Shown: positions 1-8,284 of the stretch, piece after piece | How the letters are laid out: every line of letters starts with the position of its first letter | Numbering within the stretch: position 1 is the stretch's first letter | Source of the DNA: an uncultured Gammaproteobacteria bacterium | GTDB taxonomy: Bacteria; Pseudomonadota; Gammaproteobacteria; Arenicellales; JAANXG01 | Assembly (NCBI GenBank): GCA_947259175.1 | Contig: CAMYKW010000008.1 | Location: 1-64,000, forward strand | Length of the DNA stretch: 64,000 bases | Reading direction: 5' to 3' | Notes under the pieces: generated by a model | Seen by the model: only the letters and a program-made list of their open reading frames with translations | Databases searched by the model: none | What the model was told of the DNA's origin: nothing | Position numbers and translations under genes: made by a program

Positions 1-101
1 TCAAGCCATAGCTACGGCTATGACTTTCGTTCCAGTCCGGCGTTCAGCCGCCCCTGTCCTGCGCCAGCTTCCCGGATACTGATGCAATATGCGGGCTAGC
101 C
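1..101 (+). repeat. Dispersed hairpin repeat, copy 1 (left end cut by window)
   Basis: This stretch matches copies at 11328-11470 and, inverted, 28843-28981. Its centre is a hairpin with stem CATAGC (7-12), loop TACG (13-16) and stem GCTATG (17-22). The following 80 bases align with copy 2, including a CCAG-rich middle and a shared tail ending GCGGGCTAGC. The part upstream of the hairpin lies outside the window. Bases 102-212 show no feature. Confidence 0.7.
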
Positions 102-212
102 GGGACAGCGGCAGCGCTTGCTGCACATTTATGGCCCGCGTAGTGCGCGGTGGTCGAACACCGCCGCCGCTGACGGGTGGCGCGCCTGGACTCCCGGCAG
201 TATGAGCAATGG

Positions 213-1385
213 TCAGGCCTCGGCGCGTAACGGCAGCTCGCGGGTGTCCGCCACCGCGGTCCTTGGCGGCAGGGTGTTGCGCAATCGCCGGATGACCTTC
301 TCCGCAGTGGCGCGATAACCGGTGAGCTTGCCGCCGAAAATGGACAGCACCCGCGGTAGATCGCGGTTATCGACGTCTAGTATTGTCTCGCGGGAGCGTT
401 TGAAAGCCGCTCCCTTGGACAGCGGCAGCACCCGCAGGCCCGACCACGCCGCGAGCACCTCATCAGGACGCCGCGGAAAGTAATGCCGGTAGACCCGCAG
501 CAAGTAATCGACTTCCTGCGGTAACGGCGCCACGTCCCCCGGGTCGCCCTGATAGCGGTGTTCGGTGGTGCCCAGCAGCGCTGTGTCGTTGCGCCATGGG
601 ATAAGGAAGACCGCACGCTTGTCTTCTGGAACCTCCATGTAATAACAGCCGCGCTGCACCGCACCGCGCAACTCGAGATGGCTGCCCTGGACATTCTCCA
701 CCGCCGGCGCCGGTAGCGGTGGGGAAAAACTCCGCAACAGCGTCGCCGCCCACGGGCCGGCGGCGTTGACCACGACGAGGGAACGGCACTCGCGGTCACC
801 GCCCGGATCACGGTACACCACCCGGCACCCGTCACCACCGATTTCGCCGTGTACAAACGACGCCGGCCACACGCAACGGGCCCCCAGGGACTCGGCGGAA
901 CGAATTATCGCCCGCGTCAATCCGGCGTCGTCGGTCTGTGCGTCCCAGTATTGAAACACCGCCTGCAATCCCGCAGTACGCAAACCATCCAGCTCGTCCC
1001 ACTGCGCCCGGGGAAGCGACTCGAACCATACTTCCCGGCCGAGCCCCGCCAATAGCGCATAAATGCCGAGGCCGGCGCGAATCTGCCACGGCCGTCGGCG
1101 GGTGTCGGGATACACCGGAATGTAAAAGCGCTGGCGCTTCACCAGATCCGGCGCCAGACGCAACAACAGCTCACGCTCTTTGAGACTTTCCCGCACCAGG
1201 CCGAACTCGGCGCTTTCCAGATAACGCAGCCCCCCGTGGATGAGCTTGCTGGAACGGCTCGACGTCCCGGCTGCGGGCTGGTGCTGCTCCAGCAACAGCA
1301 CCGTGTAACCATGGGCCGCGGCGGCCTGCGCCACCCCCGCGCCGTGAATCCCACCGCCCACGACGACGACGTCATAGCTATCCAT
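213..1385 (-). CDS. FAD-dependent glycerol-3-phosphate dehydrogenase-like protein, short form
   Basis: The predicted enzyme oxidises sn-glycerol 3-phosphate to dihydroxyacetone phosphate with FAD and passes electrons to the respiratory chain at the inner membrane. The N-terminal dinucleotide-binding motif GGGIHGAG starts at residue 10, followed by the GlpD-like stretches SSRSSKLIHGGLRYLE and, near the C-terminus, SIFGGKLTGYRATAEK. At 390 residues it lacks most of the C-terminal cap of about 120 residues found in classical GlpD (about 500). The start at 1385 was chosen because the fold begins there; it overlaps the stop of ugpQ by 8 bases, so the two are probably co-translated. The substrate could differ from G3P because the cap is missing. 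Confidence 0.82.
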   Translation of the reverse strand: MDSYDVVVVGGGIHGAGVAQAAAAHGYTVLLLEQHQPAAGTSSRSSKLIHGGLRYLESAEFGLVRESLKERELLLRLAPDLVKRQRFYIPVYPDTRRRPWQIRAGLGIYALLAGLGREVWFESLPRAQWDELDGLRTAGLQAVFQYWDAQTDDAGLTRAIIRSAESLGARCVWPASFVHGEIGGDGCRVVYRDPGGDRECRSLVVVNAAGPWAATLLRSFSPPLPAPAVENVQGSHLELRGAVQRGCYYMEVPEDKRAVFLIPWRNDTALLGTTEHRYQGDPGDVAPLPQEVDYLLRVYRHYFPRRPDEVLAAWSGLRVLPLSKGAAFKRSRETILDVDNRDLPRVLSIFGGKLTGYRATAEKVIRRLRNTLPPRTAVADTRELPLRAEA

Positions 1386-2160
1386 GGCGTGCGCGCTCCG
1401 CCAACACGGGATTTTGCAGCATGTCGATGATGCAATCGGTCTCCACCAAGTCGACGCCGCGCGCGGGCAATGCCAGCGCCTGGCGCGGGTCGTCGACAAC
1501 ATAGGCCGCCCACCGCCACGGTCCGCGCCAGATCTCGCGCCGACGCGCAGGGAGGATTTTTGTGTCGCTGAACAGATACTGCGGCGCCAGCGCCTCGGCG
1601 CGGGCCCGGTTGGCGGCGCTCCATTCCGGCAGCACCCAGCCGATGCGCACGCCGTGCGTTGCGGACGCATACGCCAACGCCTCGTCATCAAAGGATATGA
1701 GCACCACCTGAGTGCGAACCGCGCGCAAGGTGGTGATGACCGCGTCCACCATACCGGGGCGACCGAAATGCCCGAGGCTGGCGCGTTTCAGCTCCACGAA
1801 AGCGGTTACTTCAGGCCAGCGGGCAATCAATTCACCAAACTCTGTGAGCGAGGGAATCGGAGTGTCCTTGTGACGCTCCCCGAAGCGAGCCGGAAAAGAG
1901 GCGCGCAGTTCCCTGACTTGCGCCAGCGATCGCGTGAGCAGACTTCCCGGAACCCCGGAGACGCGCAGCGTATCGGCATCATGATACAGCACCGGTATAC
2001 CGTCGGCGGTGAGCTGGATGTCCAGTTCCACGTATTGGGCCCCGGCCTGCAATGCGGCGTCATAACCGATGATTGTATTCTCCGGCAGCTCCGCCGGAAC
2101 GCCGCGATGGGCAACGAGTTGCGGCGCCGGTGGTGCTTGCTTGGCGTTGTTTGATGACAT
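1378..2160 (-). CDS. ugpQ: Glycerophosphodiester phosphodiesterase
   Basis: GDPD-family enzyme that hydrolyses glycerophosphodiesters (deacylated phospholipid head groups) to an alcohol and glycerol 3-phosphate. Near the N-terminus lies AHRG (His18, Arg19), then PENT, the metal-binding ELD pair in VELDIQ and the second catalytic His in LYHD. There is no signal peptide, so the enzyme is cytoplasmic and UgpQ-like rather than periplasmic GlpQ. The start at 2160 gives 260 residues, close to the usual 240-260; an in-frame upstream ATG at 2334 would add a non-conserved leader. It overlaps the downstream GlpD-like gene by 8 bases, which makes a phosphodiester-to-DHAP salvage operon. Confidence 0.88.
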   Translation of the reverse strand: MSSNNAKQAPPAPQLVAHRGVPAELPENTIIGYDAALQAGAQYVELDIQLTADGIPVLYHDADTLRVSGVPGSLLTRSLAQVRELRASFPARFGERHKDTPIPSLTEFGELIARWPEVTAFVELKRASLGHFGRPGMVDAVITTLRAVRTQVVLISFDDEALAYASATHGVRIGWVLPEWSAANRARAEALAPQYLFSDTKILPARRREIWRGPWRWAAYVVDDPRQALALPARGVDLVETDCIIDMLQNPVLAERARHG

Positions 2161-2380
2161 TTGTTGTGTTGAACGGCGATGTCCGGAGCTGTGCCGCAAA
2201 TCGTCCGGCGGGCTGGTCGCGGTCGCCAGCGGGCGATCTGACTGCGCCTCAGCACAGGGTTTGTTTCGTCGCCATGTCAACAATCGCCGCGGTGTGTTCG
2301 GGGGGACATCATAGCCCAGGCCGGCTCGAGTCAAGAAATCATCGCTACAAATTCTCTATTGGCTGCGTTAAGGTCGCTTA

Positions 2381-3424
2381 ATGTCAGATCCTAATTCCGC
2401 GACCAGGCGCCCCGCGCCCCGCCCGCTCGACGATGACAGCAGCGAGGCCCGCGCCTATCAGGGCCTGCAACCGCAGCAGATTCTCGATAGCGTTGAGAGT
2501 GCCGGGCTGCGCTGTGACGGCTGTTTAATGGCACTCAACAGCTACGAAAACCGCGTGTATCAGGTGGGGCTGGAGGACGCCGCACCGATGATCGCGAAAT
2601 TCTACCGCCCGCATCGCTGGTCGGATGCCGCCATACTCGAGGAACACGACTTCGCGTTCGAATTGGCTGCGGCGGAGATTCCCGTTGTCGCCCCATGGCG
2701 GTCGGAGTCGGGACAGACGCTGCATCACCGGGGCTTGGTCCGCCTGGCGCTGTTTCCCCGGCACGGCGGCCGGGCGCCGGAGCTGGATAACCCGGAACAC
2801 TTGAAGCAGCTCGGCCGCTTTGTGGGACGCATTCACGCCGTCGGCGCGGTGCGCGAGTTTGCGCACCGGCCGGTGTTGACCCTCGAGTCCTTCGGCACCC
2901 GCGCATACCGGTACCTGTTGGATGAAGGTTTCATACCGCCGGAGCTCGAGACGCCTTACCGGTCCATTGCCGAGGATGTGTTGCGGCGGGTCGGCTATTG
3001 TTTTGATCGCGCCGGGGCGGTGAAGAGCCTGCGCCTGCACTGCGATTGCCACAGCGGAAATATATTGTGGGGCGAGGCCGGTCCGCACATCGTCGACCTG
3101 GATGACGCCAGAACCGGCCCGGCGATGCAGGACCTGTGGATGTTCCTGTCCGGCGACCGCGCCTATCAAACGGCGCGATTACACGATCTGTTGGATGGAT
3201 ACACCCAGTTCAACGCATTCGACCCGCGGGAACTGCACCTGGTGGAGGCGCTGCGCACGCTGCGCCTGTTGCATTATCACGCCTGGCTGGCGAAACGGTG
3301 GACGGATCCGGCGTTTCCCCGGGCGTTCCCATGGTTTAACACCCAGCGCTGCTGGGAAGATCATATCCTCGCGTTGCGCGAGCAAGCCGCGCTCATGGAC
3401 GAGCCGGCGCTGGAGTGGCCTTGA
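2381..3424 (+). CDS. srkA: Stress response kinase A (YihE/RdoA family)
   Basis: Ser/Thr protein kinase of the aminoglycoside phosphotransferase fold, in E. coli linked to the Cpx response and protection from stress-induced death. The protein is 347 residues against about 328 in E. coli, with a longer, low-complexity N-terminus. Diagnostic stretches are LNSYENRVYQ, AKFYRPHRW, the catalytic loop HCDCHSGNILW and the metal-binding VDLDDARTGPAMQDLW. The usual catalytic loop reads HGD; here Gly is Cys, while the catalytic Asp and Asn remain. It is divergent from ugpQ across a 220-base spacer in which I see no strong promoter. A short GC hairpin followed by a T-rich run lies downstream. Confidence 0.9.
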   Translation: MSDPNSATRRPAPRPLDDDSSEARAYQGLQPQQILDSVESAGLRCDGCLMALNSYENRVYQVGLEDAAPMIAKFYRPHRWSDAAILEEHDFAFELAAAEIPVVAPWRSESGQTLHHRGLVRLALFPRHGGRAPELDNPEHLKQLGRFVGRIHAVGAVREFAHRPVLTLESFGTRAYRYLLDEGFIPPELETPYRSIAEDVLRRVGYCFDRAGAVKSLRLHCDCHSGNILWGEAGPHIVDLDDARTGPAMQDLWMFLSGDRAYQTARLHDLLDGYTQFNAFDPRELHLVEALRTLRLLHYHAWLAKRWTDPAFPRAFPWFNTQRCWEDHILALREQAALMDEPALEWP

Positions 3425-3445
3425 TCCCAGGCCGGCGCGCGTCGG

Positions 3446-3466
3446 GCCGCCGTCGGCGGTTATTTT
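3446..3466 (+). terminator. Possible Rho-independent terminator of srkA
   Basis: Stem CCGCC (3447-3451), loop GTC, stem GGCGG (3455-3459) followed by TTATTTT. The stem is short, so termination strength is uncertain. Its position 22 bases after the srkA stop fits. Confidence 0.45.
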
Positions 3467-3512
3467 AACCGAGATCAAGCGCGCCGCCCGCCACTAAGGT
3501 TACAATTTCCCC

Positions 3513-4967
3513 ATGGGCAGAGGGCTATTTTATGTTGCCATCGGCCTGACGCTGCTGATCATCGCGATGTTGGCGTTCGACGTGTGGATGGTGACGGCCG
3601 GCGTCTTGCCCCGGTTGGCGACGATCGTCGTGTTCGCGTTGCAGTGTCTGCTATTGATCAGCATTGTCTGGTGGGCGTATGCGCTGTTGGACCTGCGCGT
3701 ATTCCGCCCCCTGCGCATGATCAAGGACCAGGTCAAGATCGTCACCCACATCGACAGCGAACACCGCTTCGAGCTTCCGCCGAACCACTACCTTGGAGAC
3801 CTGCCCCAATGCGCGGAAGAATTGGGCCAGTCTCTGGCCCGTGAGCGTAACGAAACGGCGCGGGCCATGGAGAGCGCGGCGGAGCGTATCGACCAGCGCA
3901 AGGCGCGACTGGAGGCGATCCTGCACGACCTGACAGAGGGCGTCGTGGTTTGCACCCTCAATCATTTAATAGTGTTGTTCAACCAGTCCGCGGCGTCGCT
4001 GTTGCAGGACGCCGGTCCGCTGGGTTTACATCGCTCCGTCCTGTCGTTGTTCGAGGGAGACGACATCGAGACTCATCTCGACACGATACTGGCGCGCTAT
4101 GACCGAGACAAGCGGGTAGAGATCAGGGAATTCGAGTGCCGGCTTGCGGGGTCGACCGCCGGCCGGGTGGTGGTGCGTATGAACTTGATTGTCGATCCGG
4201 ATGGCAGCTGTTCGGGTTACGTGTTGTCTTTGGCCGGGAAAGGTCTGTTACGTATCGAGCGCAACAGAGACAACGGAGCCAGTGTATTAACCGACCGCCC
4301 AGAGTTCTACGACTTTTCCCTGTTCGACCGTGACGCCCCCGGCGAGCTGATGAACAGCAGGCTCCTGGAGCTCGACTACGTGGTGTTCGACACTGAGACT
4401 ACCGGTCTAAACCCGTCGAAAGGCGACGAAATTGTGCAGATTTCCGGAGTGCGGGTCATCAACAACCGGGTCCTGGCACAAGACAATTTTGATATGCTTG
4501 TCAATCCCGGGGTGACGATTCCGAAACAGTCGATTCGTTTCCACGGCATCACCGACGACATGGTTACCGACGCGCCGCGAATTTGCGAGGCGCTCGATTT
4601 GTTTCATCGGTTCGCTCGGGGCGCGGTGCTCGTCGCCCACAACGCCGCGTTCGACATGAAGTTTATCAAGCTCAAGGAGGCCTCCTGCGGGGTGGCGTTT
4701 GGCCACCCGGTACTGGACACTTTGCTGTTGTCGTTCGTACTGCAACCCAACCATAGCGTACACACACTGGACGCCATCGCCGCGCGTTTTGGTGTCGAAA
4801 TCAAACCGGAGCTTCGCCACACCGCCCTCGGGGACTCCCAGGCCACGGCGGAGATTTTCGTCAGGATGCTAACAGCGCTCGAGCAGCACGGGATGGTATC
4901 GCTGCGAGAGGCGATCGAGGCATCGAACCAGGTCTTCGAGATTCGCAGGCTGCAGGAACAGCACTAG
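3513..4967 (+). CDS. Membrane-anchored PAS domain protein with DEDDh 3'-5' exonuclease domain
   Basis: Two N-terminal membrane helices (about residues 5-28 and 35-58) are followed by a charged coiled region, a PAS-like sensor domain (about 125-235) and a DnaQ-type exonuclease (about 285-470). The nuclease motifs are intact: ExoI FDTETTGL, ExoII AHNAAFDMKF and ExoIII HTALGDSQAT with the His and last Asp. It should degrade single-stranded DNA or RNA 3' ends or cut small nucleotides, at the cytoplasmic face, possibly under PAS control. It faces a CBS/DUF294 nucleotidyltransferase; in many gammaproteobacteria these two families are neighbours, often beside acetate symporter genes, which are absent here. 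The stop codon touches repeat element A. The real substrate is unknown. Confidence 0.82.
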   Translation: MGRGLFYVAIGLTLLIIAMLAFDVWMVTAGVLPRLATIVVFALQCLLLISIVWWAYALLDLRVFRPLRMIKDQVKIVTHIDSEHRFELPPNHYLGDLPQCAEELGQSLARERNETARAMESAAERIDQRKARLEAILHDLTEGVVVCTLNHLIVLFNQSAASLLQDAGPLGLHRSVLSLFEGDDIETHLDTILARYDRDKRVEIREFECRLAGSTAGRVVVRMNLIVDPDGSCSGYVLSLAGKGLLRIERNRDNGASVLTDRPEFYDFSLFDRDAPGELMNSRLLELDYVVFDTETTGLNPSKGDEIVQISGVRVINNRVLAQDNFDMLVNPGVTIPKQSIRFHGITDDMVTDAPRICEALDLFHRFARGAVLVAHNAAFDMKFIKLKEASCGVAFGHPVLDTLLLSFVLQPNHSVHTLDAIAARFGVEIKPELRHTALGDSQATAEIFVRMLTALEQHGMVSLREAIEASNQVFEIRRLQEQH

Positions 4968-5068
4968 CCCAGCTACTATTCTTGGTAAGCCATGTTCGAA
5001 TTTACGATGTGTCTTCGTAGAATTATCGTATGAGTCTTTTCGGTGCTTAACAAGAATAGTAGCTGGGC
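4967..5068. repeat. Terminal-inverted-repeat element A
   Basis: 102 bp bounded by a 24-base inverted repeat with a single mismatch: the left arm starts GCCCAGCTACTATTCTTG (4967-4984) and the right arm ends CAAGAATAGTAGCTGGGC (5051-5068). It fills almost the whole gap between two convergent genes, starting on the last base of one stop codon and ending 6 bases before the other. Related elements lie at 11229-11316 and 22834-22938. It could act as a bidirectional terminator or be a non-autonomous mobile element. No target duplication is obvious. Confidence 0.85.
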
Positions 5069-5074
5069 GCCGGG

Positions 5075-6532
5075 CTAAAACACCTGTCCCGTCAGTTCGG
5101 AACGCAGGCGGCTACGATAGTGCTTGATGGCCTTGAAACCGTCGATCAGCATGTCCCGCTCGCGTTTGGACAGCATGTCGATGGACACGTGATTTCCCAC
5201 CGCGTTACCGGCGCCGAAATCCCTCAGTTGTTGCCGTAACAACAGATTGGCGATATGCCGATAGGCCCCGGAGAGGTAATCTTGTTCGTCGTCGGTCATC
5301 TTCGCCCGCTCGTGCAGTTCGCTGATGCGCTTCAATGTAGAAGGTTCCGCGATTCCGCGGGCCAGCGCCGCGATACGCACCGCGCCCACCAACGGCAGGG
5401 TGCCGGTCAGTTTCAGGTTCAGTTTGCCTTTGTTCGGCCCTTCCAGCTTATCCAGCAGCAGACGATTGAACGGACCAAGGGCGACTTCATGCTCTTCGTC
5501 AAGCTTGTACATCTCACGCAGGAAGAACGGTCGCCGGGCTGCCTCGGTGACGTACGCGCGAAGATCGGCGGTCAGTTCCCCGGCGCCGTACACCGGGACG
5601 AAGTCGAAAAATATGTCCGCCAACCGCAGCACCGTCCCCGATCCCTTCCCGACCCAGCGACCGATCTGCTCGCGCCATTGCGAAATGGTTTTGCGCCACA
5701 ACGGATTCGTCGCCATGACGTTACCCTTGCAGTACTCAAACCCCACCTGGTTCAAGGCCGCGGTCATGCGCTCGGCGAGCTGAATAAACCACGGGTCGAT
5801 TTCCGCATGCAGGGCATCGGGATAATCAGCGAGCACAAAGCCATTGTCCTGATCGGGATACAGATAGCTTTCACCGCGGCCGCCGGAGCCCATCACGATG
5901 ACATCGAAATCCACCGGCGGCGGGCCCCATTCACTGTCCGTCATCCGTCTTACGCACAATTCCACGATACGCCGACACATATCGTTATTGATCCGCGAAA
6001 GCAGGGCCTGTATTTCCGGGGCCGGCACGGCGTCTCGGCACAGTTGTTTGGCGACCTCGACTTGCGCTTGCTTGGTGTGCTTCATCCCGTCCACGGTTTC
6101 CGAGTGCGTCAGGATTTCGATCTGGCTCACCATTTGTTGCGCGGCCATAGCCAGGGCGTTGTGCAGCTGAAGCCCTCCGACCACTCCACCGTGGGCGTCC
6201 ACCACCGGCATATGCCGCAGGCGCCCGCGCCGCATCTTGGCAATTGCGTGATAAAGCAAGTCGTCATCGCGGATGGTCTGCAGCGGCGCGGTCATGATCT
6301 TGTCCACCGGGGTGTCCCCGGAAGTTCGAAATGCCAGCTTGCGAACAACATCCTGCTCGGTGATGATTGCCACCGGGGCCCCGGTGGCGTCGACAATGAC
6401 CACGCTGTCGGCCTTTACGTTGCGCATTCGTTGCACCGCCTGCGCACAAGATGTCCCCAGGGGGACCGTTACCGGTGACGGTCCCATGTGATCGCGTACC
6501 AGTCGTGTGAAAACCGCTGTGTGTGAAAGCAT
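5075..6532 (-). CDS. CBS-pair / DUF294 putative nucleotidyltransferase
   Basis: 485 residues. Two CBS domains (about residues 8-125) that in other proteins bind adenine nucleotides are followed by a DUF294 nucleotidyltransferase domain with GSGGRGESYLYPDQDNG (about residue 215), which carries the GS and D-x-D metal-binding pattern seen in GlnD-type enzymes, and a helical C-terminal DUF294 domain. It should transfer a nucleotide to an unknown protein or small molecule, gated by CBS ligand binding; cytoplasmic. It converges on the PAS-exonuclease gene with element A between them, so the pair is not one operon here although the families tend to occur together. Function by family only. Confidence 0.83.
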   Translation of the reverse strand: MLSHTAVFTRLVRDHMGPSPVTVPLGTSCAQAVQRMRNVKADSVVIVDATGAPVAIITEQDVVRKLAFRTSGDTPVDKIMTAPLQTIRDDDLLYHAIAKMRRGRLRHMPVVDAHGGVVGGLQLHNALAMAAQQMVSQIEILTHSETVDGMKHTKQAQVEVAKQLCRDAVPAPEIQALLSRINNDMCRRIVELCVRRMTDSEWGPPPVDFDVIVMGSGGRGESYLYPDQDNGFVLADYPDALHAEIDPWFIQLAERMTAALNQVGFEYCKGNVMATNPLWRKTISQWREQIGRWVGKGSGTVLRLADIFFDFVPVYGAGELTADLRAYVTEAARRPFFLREMYKLDEEHEVALGPFNRLLLDKLEGPNKGKLNLKLTGTLPLVGAVRIAALARGIAEPSTLKRISELHERAKMTDDEQDYLSGAYRHIANLLLRQQLRDFGAGNAVGNHVSIDMLSKRERDMLIDGFKAIKHYRSRLRSELTGQVF

Positions 6533-6758
6533 GTGTATGGTTTATAGATGAAACGTTTTACTCGAGCCGCCGCGCCGCATACACGTGCGTGACGTTGCCA
6601 TTCAAACAATCGGCGCCGGCGCGTATCGCCAGGTGGCCAGGCAGCCGCACAAACAATTAATTATAGAGATTATTGGCATCCGATAGAGATTTTGCTAGCG
6701 TGCCGGGTTAATAACAATTAAACCGACCGTCTATCGATGTTCACGGCAGCCGGCCTCG

Positions 6759-7364
6759 GTGGAACTGATTCCCGGCTTTCCGTTATTAGAAATTGTGAGA
6801 TCGCCCCCGCTTACTACTTCGTTGATCGTGCTGTGCGTGGTGTTGGCCCTGGTGTCAGGCTTCGGCGCAAAGATTGATTTACTGCGCCCGCTGTTCATCT
6901 CGGAGCGCGTGGATATCATTCTCCCGGAAGTCAGAGCAGGACAATTCTGGCGCCTGTTGACACCGGTTCTGATACATTTTGGGATACTCCATATCGTGTT
7001 CAACATGCTGTGGTTATGGGAGCTGGGTGGCGCGTTGGAGAACCGACTGAGCGCGCTGGAATTGGCGACCATGGTGGTCGTACTGGGAGTGGCTTCCAAT
7101 CTGGCGCAGTATTTTTATCAAGGCCCGGCGTTCGGTGGCATGTCGGGCGTGGTATTCGGCCTGCTGGGTTACTTTTGGATGCAGGGACGATTCAATCCGC
7201 GTTTCGGCATGGCGCTGCACAAGCACATCGTCATTATGATGCTCGGATGGTTTGTGATCTGCTGGGCCGGCCTGGTGGGGCAGATTGCCAACATGGCGCA
7301 CACCGCCGGGCTGGTGCTGGGCATTGCATGGGGTTACGCCGGGGCGCGGCTGGGCCGTCCGTAA
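6759..7364 (+). CDS. Rhomboid family intramembrane serine protease
   Basis: A 201-residue multi-pass membrane protein. The first helix is followed by the loop and helix HFGILHIVFNMLWLWELG typical of bacterial rhomboids, then the nucleophile motif GGMSGVVFGLLGY (Ser) and the catalytic His in MAHTAGLVLG. It would cleave transmembrane segments inside the inner membrane; the substrate is unknown. The start is a GTG at 6759 (the ATG at 6737 is out of frame), preceded by GCCTCGGT with no strong ribosome binding site. The upstream 226-base spacer, shared with the divergent DUF294 gene, is AT-rich but shows no convincing promoter. Confidence 0.85.
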   Translation: MELIPGFPLLEIVRSPPLTTSLIVLCVVLALVSGFGAKIDLLRPLFISERVDIILPEVRAGQFWRLLTPVLIHFGILHIVFNMLWLWELGGALENRLSALELATMVVVLGVASNLAQYFYQGPAFGGMSGVVFGLLGYFWMQGRFNPRFGMALHKHIVIMMLGWFVICWAGLVGQIANMAHTAGLVLGIAWGYAGARLGRP

Positions 7365-7437
7365 ACTGCTGCGGCACACAGCGCCCGTGCGCGCCGGCGG
7401 CGGCGAACGCCGGCAGGCGCGGCCAATCCCGCAGCGC

Positions 7438-7899
7438 TTAAGACCGAAACGCCTCCAGGAACTGTGTCATGGCCTGTTGCTGCGCTTGCATCATGTCTTT
7501 GGTGGCGGCTGAAAACTGCTGCATCAACTCGTCTCCCTGCTCCTGCCACATCTCACTGAGCTTGCCCGGATCGACGCTTTTTAGCGTCTCCACCCATTGG
7601 CTCCATAGCTGCTGTTGCGCCGCCGTCCACTGCCCGAACATGTCCTGCAAAGCAGGAAAATAGTGGCTCAGTTCCGGGCCCGAGACTTCACCCTGTTGCG
7701 CTAAACGCGCCCATGTCTTCATTGCCTCGGACTGGGCATCCAGGGTCTGGCGCATGGACTGCTGCCAAATTTCCAAACCGCGCTTCCAGGCGTCCTCAGG
7801 GGTGTCGCTGGTTGCCGGCGGCGCCCATGATTTCCATAATTGTTCTTGGGTATCGGACCAGGTTTTCAGTATTTTCTCGGCTTCGTCTGCCCAGCTCAT
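7438..7899 (-). CDS. Tryptophan-rich helical protein of unknown function (phasin-like?)
   Basis: Not recognised. 153 residues with no signal peptide or membrane segment. It is strongly amphipathic and helical, rich in Gln, Met and Trp (about eleven Trp), with a recurring pattern of W-x(2-3)-W/Q such as TWSDTQEQLWKSW and QQQLWSQWVETL. The composition resembles polyhydroxyalkanoate-granule proteins (phasin, PhaE N-terminus), but I cannot assign it and no pha genes are nearby. The start at 7899 has a good ribosome binding site (GGGAGAA). It converges with the rhomboid gene 73 bases away. Confidence 0.7.
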   Translation of the reverse strand: MSWADEAEKILKTWSDTQEQLWKSWAPPATSDTPEDAWKRGLEIWQQSMRQTLDAQSEAMKTWARLAQQGEVSGPELSHYFPALQDMFGQWTAAQQQLWSQWVETLKSVDPGKLSEMWQEQGDELMQQFSAATKDMMQAQQQAMTQFLEAFRS

Positions 7900-8284
7900 T
7901 GCATTTCTCCCATGGAGTTGGCGGGACCGGTACTTTAGCTCGTTTACACCGCCGCGCCCAGTGCCGGGGCGACGCCGGCCACGAAGCGCGGCGCGGACGT
8001 CGCGCATAGCCTCTGTTGGGTCTTTGCCGCCGATAGCGACAGTGGGCGGATCGGACGGTACACTGCTAAACTAGCTGATTAGCGCGCCGCACCGCGAAAC
8101 AAGAGCTAATAAGATGTTTGCGTTACCGCGTAACACCATACTCCGACGCTGCGACGTGTCCCTTTGCAGGCCAGAGGACACAAACCGCGGTATGGTGCGG
8201 CATCCGGCGAACCGACGCACCGGCGATTCGCGAACCTGATAACGCACCCCAACGAATAGAGAAACCCGTAGGACTGGCGATTAG
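7900..8284. other. 385-base intergenic region between divergent genes
   Basis: It separates the Trp-rich gene (leftward) from mlaA (rightward) and should hold both promoters, but no clear -35/-10 pair stands out. A 13-base palindrome GTTAC-CGC-GTAAC sits at 8122-8134 and could be an operator. Short reading frames here (for example 8114-8240) lack any recognisable feature. Confidence 0.4.

Noticed and set aside
1384-2154. 256-codon plus-strand frame opposite ugpQ
   Set aside because: Shadow of ugpQ; the minus-strand frame carries intact GDPD motifs.
5255-6478. 407-codon plus-strand frame opposite the DUF294 gene
   Set aside because: It is antisense to a well-supported gene, is rich in His/Arg/Gln as expected from a GC-rich shadow, and has no recognisable domain.
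8114-8240. 41-codon frame upstream of mlaA
   Set aside because: No ribosome binding site, no recognisable feature, and Arg/Pro-rich composition typical of chance frames.
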